Assembly (NCBI RefSeq): GCF_964340395.1 | Contig: NC_135565.1 | Span: 21,369,709-21,433,708, forward strand | DNA length: 64,000 nucleotides | Origin: Glandiceps talaboti | Lineage: Eukaryota > Hemichordata > Enteropneusta > Spengelidae | Direction of reading: 5' to 3' | In this document: positions 1-15,100 of the stretch, in pieces | How the letters are laid out: every line of letters begins with the position of its first letter | Numbering within the stretch: position 1 is the first letter of the stretch | Made by a program: the position numbers and the translations under genes | The notes under the pieces: model-generated | Told to the model about the DNA's origin: nothing | Seen by the model: the letters and a program-made list of their open reading frames with translations, nothing else | Database searches by the model: none

Positions 1-91
1 ATGAATTGTTTACAATGCTAATTGATTAGTATTTCTTATCACACTTCCCATGATGCAACATTCAACATGGTGGGTTTGCAAGTTCCATATT
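1..91. mobile_element. MITE (aatagggaacttgc family), partial at window start
   Basis: Ends in gtttgcaagttccatatt and matches the reverse complement of 35,425-35,515. Truncated by the window edge. Confidence 0.65.
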
Positions 92-719
92 CTAAACATG
101 TTGAAGATCCATTTAACTATTGTATGATCTAATGATAATCTTAATACTGGTAGAAACAGATTGACAATATTAGAATTAAAGAATAACGGGACACAAGCAT
201 AAGATACTTTGTAAGAAGAACGAAATCTTTTGAAATTATGCAGCTTATTCTCAAGTTATCTTTTGCATCTGCAACTGGTAAGTTGATAGCGTTTTATATG
301 ATGAAATTGGTATGCATGTTATTCATAAATGTATGATAAATCCATACTATATTGATGTATATAGTATGTTGTACTCACGAACGTTGATTGCACCAGTTGC
401 CTTTTGTTTACAAATGAACAAATTTGATAACTTTGCGTCGCATCGTATATCATACCAATGATTATGAGAATGGAAATTATTCAGATACAAAGCCACACAA
501 TCCTGATAGACGCTACCGTCCGGCTGTGATCTAGACAAAGGTAAAATTTATATTTTTCTTTACATCGCAATCAATTAAATGACCCAAATACAATGCCACG
601 CAATCCTGATTTTTCCTGAAGTTTTCTTTGAATATTGGAATCACTGAATTTGGACAATATAACTTTCAGAGATATTGCTTTTGAAACACCAGCTTTACAT
701 AGATGACATTAATAAGAAT

Positions 720-774
<55 letters not shown>

Positions 775-3176
775 GTTTGAGTGTCTGTCTCTCTGACTGT
801 CTCTCATTCTAAAATAAAATGTGTTACATGTACACTTGTATACTTGTTCCTATTTATCAAAAGAATTTTTCTAAGCAGCATTACATTATATGTATTCAGC
901 ACTTAACAAAACGGAAGCTCTCCCCTTTTTTTCTCATGGAGAAACTAACATGTAATCGAATGACAATGTTTCATAAGAATGTTTATATGACACCTTTACA
1001 AAGATGTGGGTTTTTTTTACCAGACACGCATCCATGCAAATATTCAATGTGACGTCTTACCCCGTTGTGCTCCAATCAGAATACATGAAACGTGATCCAT
1101 CAGACCAAGAATACTGTCCTTCAACATACAGGTCCGACAAACCTTCCGGGTACGATATAAATATAAACATACACCAGTATTATATAAATTCATAAGTCAT
1201 ACAAAGCTGTTAAAGGCTGTAAAGTTATTGTTACTTAATATATAATACCAAATGCCTGTACCTATAATAAGATGAGGCTTGTACCTTGAATGTTAGCTAA
1301 TTTTTATCCAAGTTTATCCCTTACAGTACGTGTACTAATAGATTTTTTAATGTTAGCTAATTTTTAGCTAAGTTTATCCCTTACAGTACGTGTACTAATA
1401 GAATTTTTAATGTTGGCTAATTTTTTTATCTAAGTTTATCCCTTACAACTTACGTGTACTAATCTACTGTAGTCGTCAATTTTGTGACAACATTAATCAT
1501 CCCCAATAGTCTCCCGTGTCTTATCTGAACTGTCCTCTTCTCGCCAGTCAATCCCGCTGACCCTAATGGTGTGGACATTACAGGCAAATTGTAATTTAAA
1601 AAAGACTACTTTAACTGTTTTTGTAATATGTCCAAAATTGTATGTATAATTGAAAATAGTTTACAGTTTTACAAAGGCTGTTTCAAAAGAGAATATAGAT
1701 CAGTGTGACTCTTACTCACCAATGTAAATCCAGGACTTTCGGTGGTCAACAGATAGAAAATGAATAAACTCTGCTTCGGTTGCTGAATTAATACTTGTCA
1801 GAGATGCATTATTTTCTTTGCAAACCTGTTCACTGTCTAGCCACGTTAAAGCTGAAGAATTTTCGAACAACTGATAACAATGGCTATTGTGTAATTTCCA
1901 GTCTGTGGAACATTTAAATCCTGTAGAAATAAGAAGGACCGGATAATAGGCATGTAGATTTGTTAGTTACATGTTCACTAATGCAGATTATTACAATAGT
2001 CAATAACTCACCTTGCTAGTACTTAAGGTAATCGTTATAGACTACCCTCAGTGCCTCTTGTTGATATTGGTTTGTAGCTAATAAAGTAATTATTATACAC
2101 ATCCATAACTATACATTTTCTGAAAGCCCTTGATCCACTTTTTTAATGAAGTTGGTAACAATCGGTGTTATGTACTTCCGGTCACGTGACTTATACATAC
2201 GTGATACTTTACATTTTTCGTTTAACAAGAATTATCACCTTCAAATTACGACCAACAATAGAAAACAACGCAATAGCGCAAATTGATATACTTGCAAGAC
2301 TTTTATTTAAAAACTCCAAGGTGAAAGTCAGGTGTCTTTAGTTCATATTTCATCAACTTCTAAGATTAAAACCTTCCCAAGACCTAACCTTTTAAAGGAC
2401 TAAATAGAACTATAAACTGCATTATGGCAAATGATTTAATCACCTCACATAAATTATGAATTGATTGATATACGTTTAAATTATTATATAGTCCCTGGTT
2501 TAAAGGTAGTCTTGATGTGTTTTGTTCCTTATCCGAAAAGTAACACACAAACAGAAACGTGTTTTTTATTATGTATTTGCTAGCCTTGAAGATCTTAACT
2601 CAGTCATTTGTCAGTGAAAGTCAATTTGTTCATTAAAATGCGACACTTACCATTATATTTGTCAGAATGTAAAATTGTTTCCTCAATTCGATGAAATTGA
2701 TAAATCGATAGAAATCCTATACTATTGTCATCAACGTTATCTGATGTGAACATAATGACCATTTCACTGAAATCTGATAGTATTGTATCTAGTGGTGGAT
2801 TCTTATTACAAAATCGTCGACGGTGTTTAATATCCTCAATGTTTCCACTAGAAATCTCAATCTTATCAGCATAACAATTCACAGCTGATCTGCCAATATC
2901 AAACTCATGGAAATTAACACTGATATAGGATCGTCTGTCTGCACGTAGCTGCCATGAACATCTCATCATTGTTGGATAAGGTACTGGATAGTCTCTAGTT
3001 GATAGTACACCAGATGTATAATTTGTACATAACAAATTACTCACACAAATTCTCGAAATATTTTGACAATTGGTTACATCTGGCAAAAGGAAAATATCAT
3101 CATGATCATCATGATCATGATCATGATCATGATCATCATCATCATCACCACCACCACCACCACCACCACCACCACC

Positions 3177-3210
<34 letters not shown>

Positions 3211-6200
3211 ACATCAACATCATCATCATCATCATCATCATCATCACCACCACCACCACCACCACCACCACCACCACCACCACCACCAAAGAAACAAAAC
3301 CCGAATTACCCTCGGTTAGATGAATATAGTACTGCCATGTGGCTGAACCCTTCAGTGAGAATGGTTTGTCAGTCAAATAAGGAACCTTATATGATAGTAT
3401 GCAAGTAGTGGAACGGGTGTTATAGTTTACTGTACTACACGTCCTGTCTGGCCAGGTGATACATAAATGTAAGCAGTCCTCTGGGCCAAATACATCTGTT
3501 GTCATGTAATATGAAGGCTTCTCCAGGAATCGATATGTTAGGTAGAATTGCGACAGTAAATATTCTGTACAAAATATAATGAAATGATATTAAGATGTAA
3601 CTAAATATGAAATGATATTAAAATAAATACATTAATGATAACAAATTTATCTTTTAATTTTATGGATATAGGAAAACAATCAAGCTCTTTACCAAACACA
3701 TAAACCAGCCAGCTATTTGTTTAGTAAATACGGTATTTACATAACATTATTTCGTACGTATTATTGTAGTTACGTTGATATGTGTTGCGAAATGCGTGAC
3801 ACATTCCCTTACAAACTTTGTAGGTTTATGTATGTGCAACCATGGTGTCACAGGTAATGTTTGGGTGAGGCATAACAGTTATCAGTCATTAAAGTAAACA
3901 GGTTTCAGTTATTATAATCATGTGATATTTCAGATAAAATGAAAATGATACAGGCAAAAGAATCAGACTTGACCGATGTTGATTTGTGTTCAAATGTAGT
4001 CTTTTAAAATTATTTATGTTGATTAACTCATATTATTTATTTTTAATTATTAATTGCTGATGTTATTAATTTCTAATTATGTAATTTACCTTTATTTATT
4101 TGCTGTGCTTCAAGCACTGAGATGTAAACATCAAATAAACCGGTAAGAGGTCCTCTTATTACCTCCCCCTCATAATGTATATAGTTTGCCAATACTGGTG
4201 GGGAAATTTCCTGCACAGCCCATACACCAATTCTATTTATCATCTGAAACATTTTGAAAGTATTCATTAACATTCATGCATTAAGTAAGACAAATTCTTT
4301 CTTTTCTATTGTTCTTAAACTCTTAAAGTGGCCATATGGATGAGAATTGGGTATTTATCATGGATTTTTAATTCTTACTTGTAACTACATAAATTGCAAA
4401 ACATTAAAAGATTTATAAAACGTTTGTTATTGTATGGGAAGCCGTTCAGGCTAACATTATTTTTTTATTTCAGCTATAGTATTTTATATTTTTCGTACTT
4501 ACAAACTAATTTTAACCGTTTATGTACTTCTATTCCATGGTTACGTTATTATAATTGAAATACGTTTTCATTTATTTGAGAATATTGTTTTATTTTTCAT
4601 CAAACCAGAATTTTTTAAAGGATTATATATAATTGAAAGTCAAAATATATTTTTTGTTAAAGTTATTTTATTTTATTTTTTTAATTAAATAAAAAATTTC
4701 AACTTTTTTTTCTCTTAACTTTTTTTTTTTTTTTTGGGGGGGGGGGGGGCCGAGTCTGCTGACAGGCGCCGGTCACGAGCACATCGTACACTTTTGCATC
4801 TTTTTGTAATTTATTGTGTTACAACCAAGGACTTGATATATGTTACTTCACATTTTTTTACAAGTAGAAAAAATAGTAAATACCCCTATTCTAATCCATA
4901 TGACCATATTACAAGAAACATGTAATATTATAATCAATATAAAATTCCTTCAAGTGTGTACTAGTTACATCTTAAGTGCTCCTCCCTAATTAACCCTTCA
5001 ATAATATATTTAGATATATAATTACCATGCGAACTGTTTAGCATTTGAGGCAAACATTGAGATGTGGTCAGACATTACTGCTAGTTTGTCTTTTGTTATT
5101 ACATATTTTGACAAGCGGACCAAGAAGTGATACAGAAGATTGTTACCATGCTCTAGAGGAACGCCGATATTTCTGTAGCTCCACAAGCGATATGAATTCA
5201 GGTAATGTGGTTATAATGACATATTATTTTTATTTCTACAAGTTATTTTTTAACTATATACATTATTCAAATGTAAAGAAAACGGTATACCTATTTACCT
5301 TATACGGTACACCAGTGTCCTTCCCATACTTCCAACTGCGCCCATCATCACTAAACAAAATCTTCAGTATAAGAACAAATGGATATGTAACTACCATAAA
5401 AAGCGTTGTCACGGGAACTTTGTTAGGAAGTTTCAACAGGAGTAACTGATATGTTTTGCTTGCATCCGTGGTCAGAAAGACCCCAAAATCGCTGTACAGT
5501 ATTGGATAACGTTCAACCACAGTATCAATGGTTTCAAAATAATCCTTTGGCAGATAACTTTCGTAAGTCCAATACACAGTCGCAATTATGAAGGCAGGCC
5601 GGTGAGGACGTTCCACTTTTAATTCTGTATTAAGATAGATGGAAGGATATGTGCCTGACAAGTCTTGTATATTTGAAGACATTCTTAAAGTGGCCATATG
5701 GATGAAGATTTGGAATGTTAATTATTAAAACATTTCTATCGTGGCCTACTACTTGAACAATCAGTGTGAAAGAAAATATACCAAGGCCCTGTTTGTAACT
5801 CAATCAATTGCAAAAAAATAGATGATTCTTCTTGTACGTAGAATAACAAACATTTTACACATATTTTTAGCTTTTTGCAATGTATTTAGTTACAAAAACA
5901 GACTTGGTATATGTTGTTTTACATCGATTTTCCAAATAGGAAGCCATTTATAAACAAAAAATCCAAAATAAATACCCAGTCTTCATCCATATGGCCTCTT
6001 AAACAGTAATACGTATATGTGCGTGTCACACAATTAATTTATAAACTATACAAGTTATTGATATGATGCAAGCTAATCTGTGTAGGTTACTGTGTCAATG
6101 AGCAATGAGTCATGTGACCAACCCGTCACGTGACATCAGACATGTATGTACAAAAGCTTCAGCTTTGTTTTCACTAGCTATCAATTGTGTGTGTAGTATC

Positions 6201-9200
6201 TCAAAATTGAAACTATATAAGTTCATAACATCATACAGAACAATGCCTATTCGTAACTTGAAATCAACAGATACAAATAAATACGGATCTGTTGTATTAC
6301 CTTGGATAGGTGAACAAAATACCCCAACGGGTTTCTTTGTAAATGTATTAAAATCACCCAAAGATCGTATATATATATCCTTAACGGCATAGTTGAGAAA
6401 ATGATGGTAATCAAATATCAACCCGATCATCACTAGATCGTCAGCTGTCCAGTACCATTTAAATCCAACTGTGACGATATCAGGTGAAATATACGCTTCA
6501 TGCAGAGATGATATTGTGGCATTTTTCTCAATGCATGCATCTGTAGCTTCAATGGTAGTGTCAAATCGTCCTTCTATTAGGAATACTTTTACTGTAAAAG
6601 AGACAAGATGGTAATAGAATCATTAACATTTGAGTGTTAGTGTAGCATACTTCAAGTCTTGGATATGCTTGTGGTCTTCTTTGTAGTTATGATCGTGGTT
6701 TTCTGTGCAACTGTGATTTCTCTCATTGAGGTGTAATATTAATAATATTTCTACAATTAAGATAACACATATGTAACACTCCTCAATAGCAGGTTCTTAC
6801 CAAGGCGCAGACGGACAAATGTATGCAGATGAAAACCCATTCTTATGTAAATATAGACTAAGCATGAATAGTCACTATGCAGTAATTGGCTGAAATCCCT
6901 CCATTTTAATTTCTTATTTTTAACGTCAACGTCAATCTTCTTCAGGTAATTTGCATTTTGCTATCATGTTTACTTCATACGTCTCCCCATACACATGCTG
7001 CCAGATGTTATGGGAATGAAAAGAGTAAATGAACTTGTATTGCAGACTTTGTACCGAAGGCTTACCACATTTAGAGTGATGTAATGATTTGTACCTGTTT
7101 CACATTTTGTTCCAGAATAACCAATAGGACAAATGCATATAGTTGAGTCAAACACTGCTATACACGTTCCACCATTTCGACACATGTAAGTTCTACAAAG
7201 GTCTCTCATTGGGTAACCTGGATGAAAAATATTTCATTTTTACCTCCCGTAAGGGTACTGGAGGTATTAAAAGGGGAAGGTGTGTCTGTGTGTGTGTGAC
7301 TGTCTGTCTGTCTGTCTGTCTGTCTGTGTCATCATTTTCTAAAAATCGGCTGACTCAATTGTAATGAAATTTGGGATATATAATCTTTAGGGTAATAGCT
7401 AGACCTGATTAGGTTTTGAGCCAGATCTGTTAATGTGTAATTAGAGAAATTTGCATATTAATGAAATCAACTAATTACGCAAAATCTTAAGACTGCATAC
7501 TTCAATTTCAATATAATTTAGTATATTCGTTTAACATAACAACATACATTTGTCCTATAAAATTCGTTGATGTATCTTACGGCGTTAATGAATAATTTGC
7601 ATAAATAATTAATTTTGGTAATTAGGCTATATCTTAAGAATACATATTTCAAATTCAACATAATTTAGTACGTACGTTAACTATAAGAAAACACATATGT
7701 CCTATCAAGTTTGTTGGTGCACCATACAGTGTTAATGAATAATTTGCATAATTAATGATTTTCGGTAATTAGGCTATATCTTAAGAATACATACTTCAAT
7801 TCCAATATAATTTAGTACACACGTTAACCATAACAATCACATATGTCCTGTAAAGCTTGTTGGTGTACCTTTCAGTGTTAATGAATAATTTGCATAATTA
7901 ATGATTTTCGGTAATTAGGCTATATATTAAGACTGCATACTTCAATTTCAATACAATTTAGTACATACGTTAACTATAACAAAGCGGATATGTCCTATTA
8001 AATCTTTTATATAGCTTAGTTTTAATGAAAAATTTGCACAATTAATGATTTTAGATAACTAGGTTGTATCTTAAAAATGCAAGCTTCAAATTTCGCATAA
8101 TATGATACGTACATCATAATAATACGCACCTGTCCTATGAAGTTTGTTGCTACAACCTTTTCCTTTAATGAGTATTTTGAATAATGAATGATATTCAGTA
8201 ATTAAGCAGTATCATACACTCTTACATACATTAACCTAAGAAAGCACGCTTGTCCAAAAAAAGCCTGTTTCCATAGTTTTTGTAGTTTAATGAGTTATTT
8301 GCATAATTAGTGATTCCCTTACGAGAGGCATTCAGTTTAAATCTGGTATGTAGATGTATAAGAGCTCTCTTTGTACGTGAAGGCATATATGTTGGATTAT
8401 CATACACAGGCTCTGTCCTCGACTCCTCAATTTTACGTCATTTAACGTTAAGGTCGTTTCAAATATGGTAAAGAGTCTTATCAATAACATGGGATGATAT
8501 ATCCAGTAGGAGAACATAGTAATTGTCTTGTTAAAAGTAAGTCGATCGCGATTTAAAGAGACACAAGTTGAGTTTATATGTTTCTCGGTGTAATAAGCTA
8601 AAATGATGTTGGCTTGGTGTTTCATTTATGCAACATTACATTTAATACACACTCTGAGACAACTTCTAATGCAAAAGAAACAATTACATAGGTGCCGTGC
8701 ACAGTGGGGATGTAGTAGTAGTTAAGTTGAAATTTTGATTATCAGTTAGAAAATAAACAATTGTAGCCATTTAAGTGATAAAGTCCATGTGTAATGTTTC
8801 CATTAGAAGCCTGTTATTTACTGCAATGGGAAAGGAGAGTTATGCTTGTTAATGTTCAGTGTGATTGGGTTAATGATCCTGCCAATGTCATTCATAGACG
8901 TCGACCCTGCATGTGTAGGGTTTATGATTTATTGTGTCTCTCTTATTATTAGTCCAGACTTAAAATATGTCTACCTCGGTGTCAAACATATACTGTCCCA
9001 TGAATGAAACACTAAGCCTACACCATTTTAGCTATATTTGCCTTATGTTTAAAAAAATACTCAATAGTGTGCTTACTAAAATATTCTTAACGATCACTTG
9101 TAATTGGCTGCAAGTGACTGAACTCACACCTGGTATTCTTAACAATCGCTTGTAATTGGCTGCAAGTGACTGAACTCACACCTGGTATTCTTAACAATCA

Positions 9201-12053
9201 CTTGTAATTGGCTGCAAGTGACTGAACTCACACCTGGTATTAGGATATAACTTATAAATTAAAATGTTGTGGAAATCCCTACTATGCAGTCAACTGCTCT
9301 AAGAAAGCTTTTATAGAAGACATGCGTTCAACTCCAACAGTTTATTAATCAAGTTTTTTTGGATGCATTTGCACTTGAGTGGAAAGCTCAAAGGCGAAAT
9401 TAATAGTTCTGTGTAGGATGAATAAAAAACTTAATTCTTTTACTTTGGGGTGGGGGTTGGGGGTTGGGACATTATAGTTCTCATCCTACAAAATACATTT
9501 TACTTTTAATGGGTGTTTTGTACCCCTAAATACAACTATCTTTTTACAAAAATGTCAAATTTAGGAATGGAAGAAATTTTGCCATAGCAAATACATGGCA
9601 CTAAAATAAAGTAAAGTGTCAATAAAAGAACTATTTCGTACTCACTACATACTGGCTTAATATTCATAGCACTGCATACTACTACATACTGATTTGCAAT
9701 TTCCAGTTTTAGCCAATTTTGTTAGAAGGCGATGGCGTGGGGTCTGAGGCCTACTATAAGAATTCAGTTGTTTATCTTACACAGAACTTTTGATCTCGCC
9801 CCTTATGAACTCAGCTTATGCCATTTTAATATTTGAATAATATTGACTATACAGACACCACCAATTAACATTTTACGATTATCGGATTTAAGACACTAAA
9901 CAGCGGATGGCACGTTCGAAGTTCTATTTGAGATTACTGAACAGTCAGAATACTTTAATTGAAGCCAGTTTGTCACCGACTGTAATCAGGGATAGCAAAT
10001 ATATGGCTGTTGTCCTTAGAGATTGTTTTTGACTTTTAATTGACAGTGTCTGGAATTTTAGGCGTCTTTCTTCAGTATAACCTTTCCTTTCACTTGTTCA
10101 TGTTACCAAGACTGTCTCCTGTGTGTTTTTGTCGTATTTCACTTCGTCTTTTGTATGCGATTTATATGTTGTTTTTTATGAGCACGTTCTCGAAGTAAAT
10201 AAATAAATAAATAAATAAAATAAACATGCTGCCAAAACAAAAATCTAATACTTACGACAATTCTGACCAACATCTCCAATATTACAGGGCATATATACTC
10301 CTGAGATAGTTTTGCATTGAGGTTCATCGAACTTTGGCATAACCCGACAGAAGTTGTTATCCAAATCATTTGCTCTTACAAAATTTTCAACAGCTTCTGT
10401 TGACGGAGATACACCATAACGTGAAAAATCAATCGATCCTGACAGCCAATGAATACAGTGCATTCCATTTTTGGATACGCCCACTTCACCTCGGTAATCG
10501 GCAGCTTGTGGATCCCAATAACACTCGTCCATACCGCCTAAAAATATGAGATTTAACTAATAAACAAACTATGGTGACGTCATATCAAAACATCGTGCTA
10601 CAATTTGTTGAGTGTAACCACATGGCACTCAGGCTTAGTTAGTTATGTTTTCGAAAACAAACAAATAAACAAACAAACAAACGAAATAAATAAATAAATA
10701 AATAAATAAACCATCAAACTAAACAAATACTGACAAGCATAAACAAGAGAGTAATTACAAATTATTATCAACTAGAAGAATTACTCTATGTTTTCCTCTA
10801 TGCGAAATGGTCACAATTGTACTCAGCGTATGTATATATAAAACAAAAACTATGCTTATATACCCTGGTAGTTCAAAGTCATGATATTAGTAATCCTTGG
10901 CCTACGTCATTGACTCATCACAGTCAAAATGTGCCAAAATCGCCATTATTTCCTAGATGTTTTATAAATAATACAGACTGAGTATATTATCTTGAACATA
11001 AAGCTACTGATACATAAAGTTATTTTACCATATGATGTGTAGACCTCTACTTCTTTGATTATAGTTTTATCAAACACATACTGTGCAAGCAGCATAATAT
11101 GATTGGTCAGATGTTGTTGAAAACGAAAGCAATACCAATATACCCAAACGGTGGCGCCATTGTTGTATTCTATTGTTGTGTAGCCAAGGCTTGCATTTTG
11201 TGCCATTTCGATATTAAGTAGGTCACCACACATATACGACTCTTTGCCAAAATATAGATCTGGTATATCAATAAATGTGCTGGCTTCCAGAGTGAACACT
11301 GCATAAAAATAACCATGCAATAATTAGATCATTCGCAAAGAAATGGTTGGACGATTATTATTCCTACAGTCAATTTACATGGAAACTGGACAATATTTGT
11401 AGAGGCAGTAATATCTAACCTATTATACCCATTTGTTTTCTAATCTACACAATCAACTATGCTTGAACTTCTAATCCTTGGTTCAAGGGGGAGTGTCTGA
11501 TCTTTCAGCCACAGACGAATATCAGTTGGTGAGAAGAAACCGTTGAGGGCGCAATACGACTATCTCACAATCTGTAATAAATAAGTACTTACAGTTTTCT
11601 TCATCAATTAGCACTCGAATGCTTTGAATGATTATTGGCTTAAGGAATTCCATTTCAAAGACTGGAGAGTAGAAGGGCACTTTGTCAGTACATCTTAGGA
11701 AATCTCTGGACGCTATCCATGATTTATCTGTCGGATTGTCATTTCGTGTCACCATTTTGTCTGTTGTAGATGGAATACCACTGGGGAAAGGAAAAGCACC
11801 ACTTTCAAAATACCCGTTTTCTATTTCACCGCGTCCATCAATCATGGCTTGAGGTTGTCTCAAATATGACTCTATCAATGAATCAAATGCTACGTTGTAG
11901 ATATCTGAAATTGGGATAAGATATCATGGCATTGATATTTGGTTATATGCCTGTGATTTAAAAACGCATAACCAAACATTTAGGCTGTAGAGCAAAAATA
12001 AAAGAATTGTTTCTGGTCAGCGCGCACATCACTTAAATATCCCCTTATCAGTC

Positions 12054-12135
<82 letters not shown>

Positions 12136-15100
12136 CGCCCAGTCCATGCAATCTGCAGATCCGTGGGGAAACACAAAAATAACCCTAGCAAACTGTCATG
12201 ACCAGAACCAATTCTTTTTTTGGCCTAATACTTTTATACTTGCCTTCATTGATACTAATTTTGTGCAAGGGATTGCAAGTCTGGAAAATTGAAAAAAAAA
12301 GATAAAACTGGATTTTACAAACCATAATTCTCCTTGATGTTACATTGGTCGGTAAAAATAATGACGGATAACTATATTTATATAAATATGACGTATGCGA
12401 ACACAATGTGCAAACAAATAAAGACAGTTACTTGTAAGAATTCACTTCGGAAATAAACAATAGTCTCATCTCCCCTGAAAAATTTAGATATGAAAATCGT
12501 TGGTGTTGACGTCAGTAACTGCATTAATTTGATTTAAACCAAAGTTGATGTAGAGACGTATATGTAGAGACCAAAGACACGATGACATAAAGTATTGACA
12601 TGTTGCATATATTTGAATTATATTATATCATGCTACTATGCGCCATTCTGATTGGATAATAACTGTGGTAAAATCCCATTTTACCATGGCTGGCAGTGGT
12701 AAAATGGGCCCCTAAACTAGCATATGAATAGTACATACAAGCTGAATGTGTTCGTTCTTATACTAATAAGTTAACACTTCCCCAGAGTAAAGGTGTGTCA
12801 GGTATCCTGTACAATAGTTTGGGTTACAGTAGTCCAAATAATTCCACTGATGACCTTGCGATCGAAAGCAACGATCGATCAGTGGCTTCAACATCACTGA
12901 TAAGGTACAAGTTCTCCCCATGCAACGAGCCGTCTCAGCGTCCTACTCTCGTTACGCGTTGAATCAAGCAACACCGATTCAACTTTTAACCATCAGTCAA
13001 GGACTCAAGGTGCGTCAGGATTATTTCGAAACTGTACATTTTCAGGTTCGGTCAATGTTCAATTTGTTACCCATTAAATTAAAGTAAACTGTTTAACGTC
13101 GCGTCTCTGATTTACTGTCTCGCGCTTTCTCCGATTCAACGCCGAGACATCTATTTTTAGCAGTGTACAAGATTGTATTGTTCTTATGAAAATATCCAAA
13201 CAAAATTGTTACTTCCTTTGACCTCTTGCCCCCTTTTCTTTGTTGCTAGTTTTCAACGCGTTTTCGTTATGCATTATATGATGTAAATGAAGTAATTTAT
13301 CAATGCAATGCAATGTATTGCAATGCAGTGCCAGGTTGTGTTCATGCAGTGTGTGTGGGGGCTACATGAACGTATCCACTCATTAAAATATGCTCGTTCC
13401 CGACGATCTATTACCGACGATCTTTTTCTGTACGTGCGAATTCGCCTTTTCGGGCATATAAATAACTACAGAATCACATTTAAAAGAAATATACACATTT
13501 TGATATAATATAATAGCAATAACTCCCGCCGAAGGCGGGTATACACTCGAATTTGGTACAATTCGCTCCATATAGCACTCGCCATTCGGCTCGTGCTATA
13601 TGTCGCGAATTGTACCAAAATCTCGTGTATACCCGCCTTCGGCGGGGGTTATTGCTTAATGAGATGACAACTCATCTAACTTTCTTGTACATACAATATC
13701 AAGATTAGAGTGACACTATTTTTTCCCTGTTTCTCATTACCCGACCGACCCAAATTTTCAGCTCCTCACATCAAAAAAAAGAAGAAGTTATTTTGCCCGC
13801 CTTTAATATTTTGCGGAACACCACCATCTCTGGCAAGAATGAGGAAATGCCTGGACTATCGACGTCACCTACAGTAATGGCTGCGAACATGCCAATTGTG
13901 TAAAGAAGCTGAGAAAGGACTTTGTTGCCTGGAATCTTATAAAAAAAAGATGAAGAGGAGGAAAAGGAGAGGCAGAGATACATGCACTCAGCACTGGAAT
14001 TCCCTCCCAACAACAATAAAACCTATTTCTAATAGACACCAATTCAAAAAACAGCTAAAAATACATCTTTTTACAGAGTAATGTTTTTATTTTGTAACTT
14101 GCCAAACGTTCCTTTGTACTAAGACTTATCCACATTTTCCAATTAGCCCTCTAGTCACTTTGTATTCATTTTCACATTTCTTGTAAATAGTAGTTTTTAG
14201 TAGTTACATTGTATTTCACTATTAAAGTAGTAGGTTGGATCATGGACACGACTAGGTATGCTTACCTATTTCCATGGTCCCCACCAGAGTTAACATATTT
14301 TATTAGCATATTTTTTATTCACACTTTTGTGTTTTCTTTCGTTATTGTTTAACTTTGGTGAAATAAAGATTCATTCGATATCATTAAGTTGCCACATATA
14401 AATGTAATTGACTAACCTCGATAAAAATTAACAATCATTTTAATAAATCAACCAGTCTGTTGATCTATACTTTGTAGGAATAGCCAGATGTCAGAGTGTT
14501 TACACTGAATCTAATGCCAGGGGCACAATCTTCAATTCTTTCTGTACATTTTCTAGTCTCGCTTACAAGCTATACAAACAGAAGATAACAATATATAGAC
14601 GAGGTATTCTGTCGAAGATAGAATTCAGTTAAATTTCATCAACAATGACCGTGACTGGGTGTTTTTTGTTAACAACCTTGTTTCAAGCTTAATATTAAAA
14701 CTCATTAAACCTATAGCCTGCGTTTTCTTTCTTCAAATGAAAGTTTATCTGTGTTGGTAATTCAATGCCTTGCATCTTTACTTTGTTAACATTTTCTGAT
14801 ATTGAACTATCTTCCCATTACTTTTTGTGTCTAAAGTGAAATGACAATAATTGTCTTATTCATAAGATAGACAGTGTTTGTACTTTTTACTTGTTTCAAT
14901 GAAGCAGTTGGTGAAAATGGATAGCACTGACCTTTTACCATCGGATGTACATTCGTTTGCCATATGTTGCCTATCACTACAATAAGAGTGGACACGTCGA
15001 CGATACTACAGGAAATTTTGGTAAATAAACACACCTACTAGACCCGTTGACTTTTTTCAAACGCACCGAAAGAACATGAAAGACGCCGCCTTTAATTTCT

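Noticed and set aside
2999-3505. Poly-His and poly-Val/Met frames next to the CUB exon.
   Set aside because: Trinucleotide repeat in an intron; the real CUB and PAN exons are defined by splice sites and homology.
7238-8333. Regular repeats in the left arm considered as a CRISPR-like array.
   Set aside because: Units of about 147 bp diverge gradually and have no unique spacers; the context is a eukaryotic intron, so it is a satellite core of a transposon.
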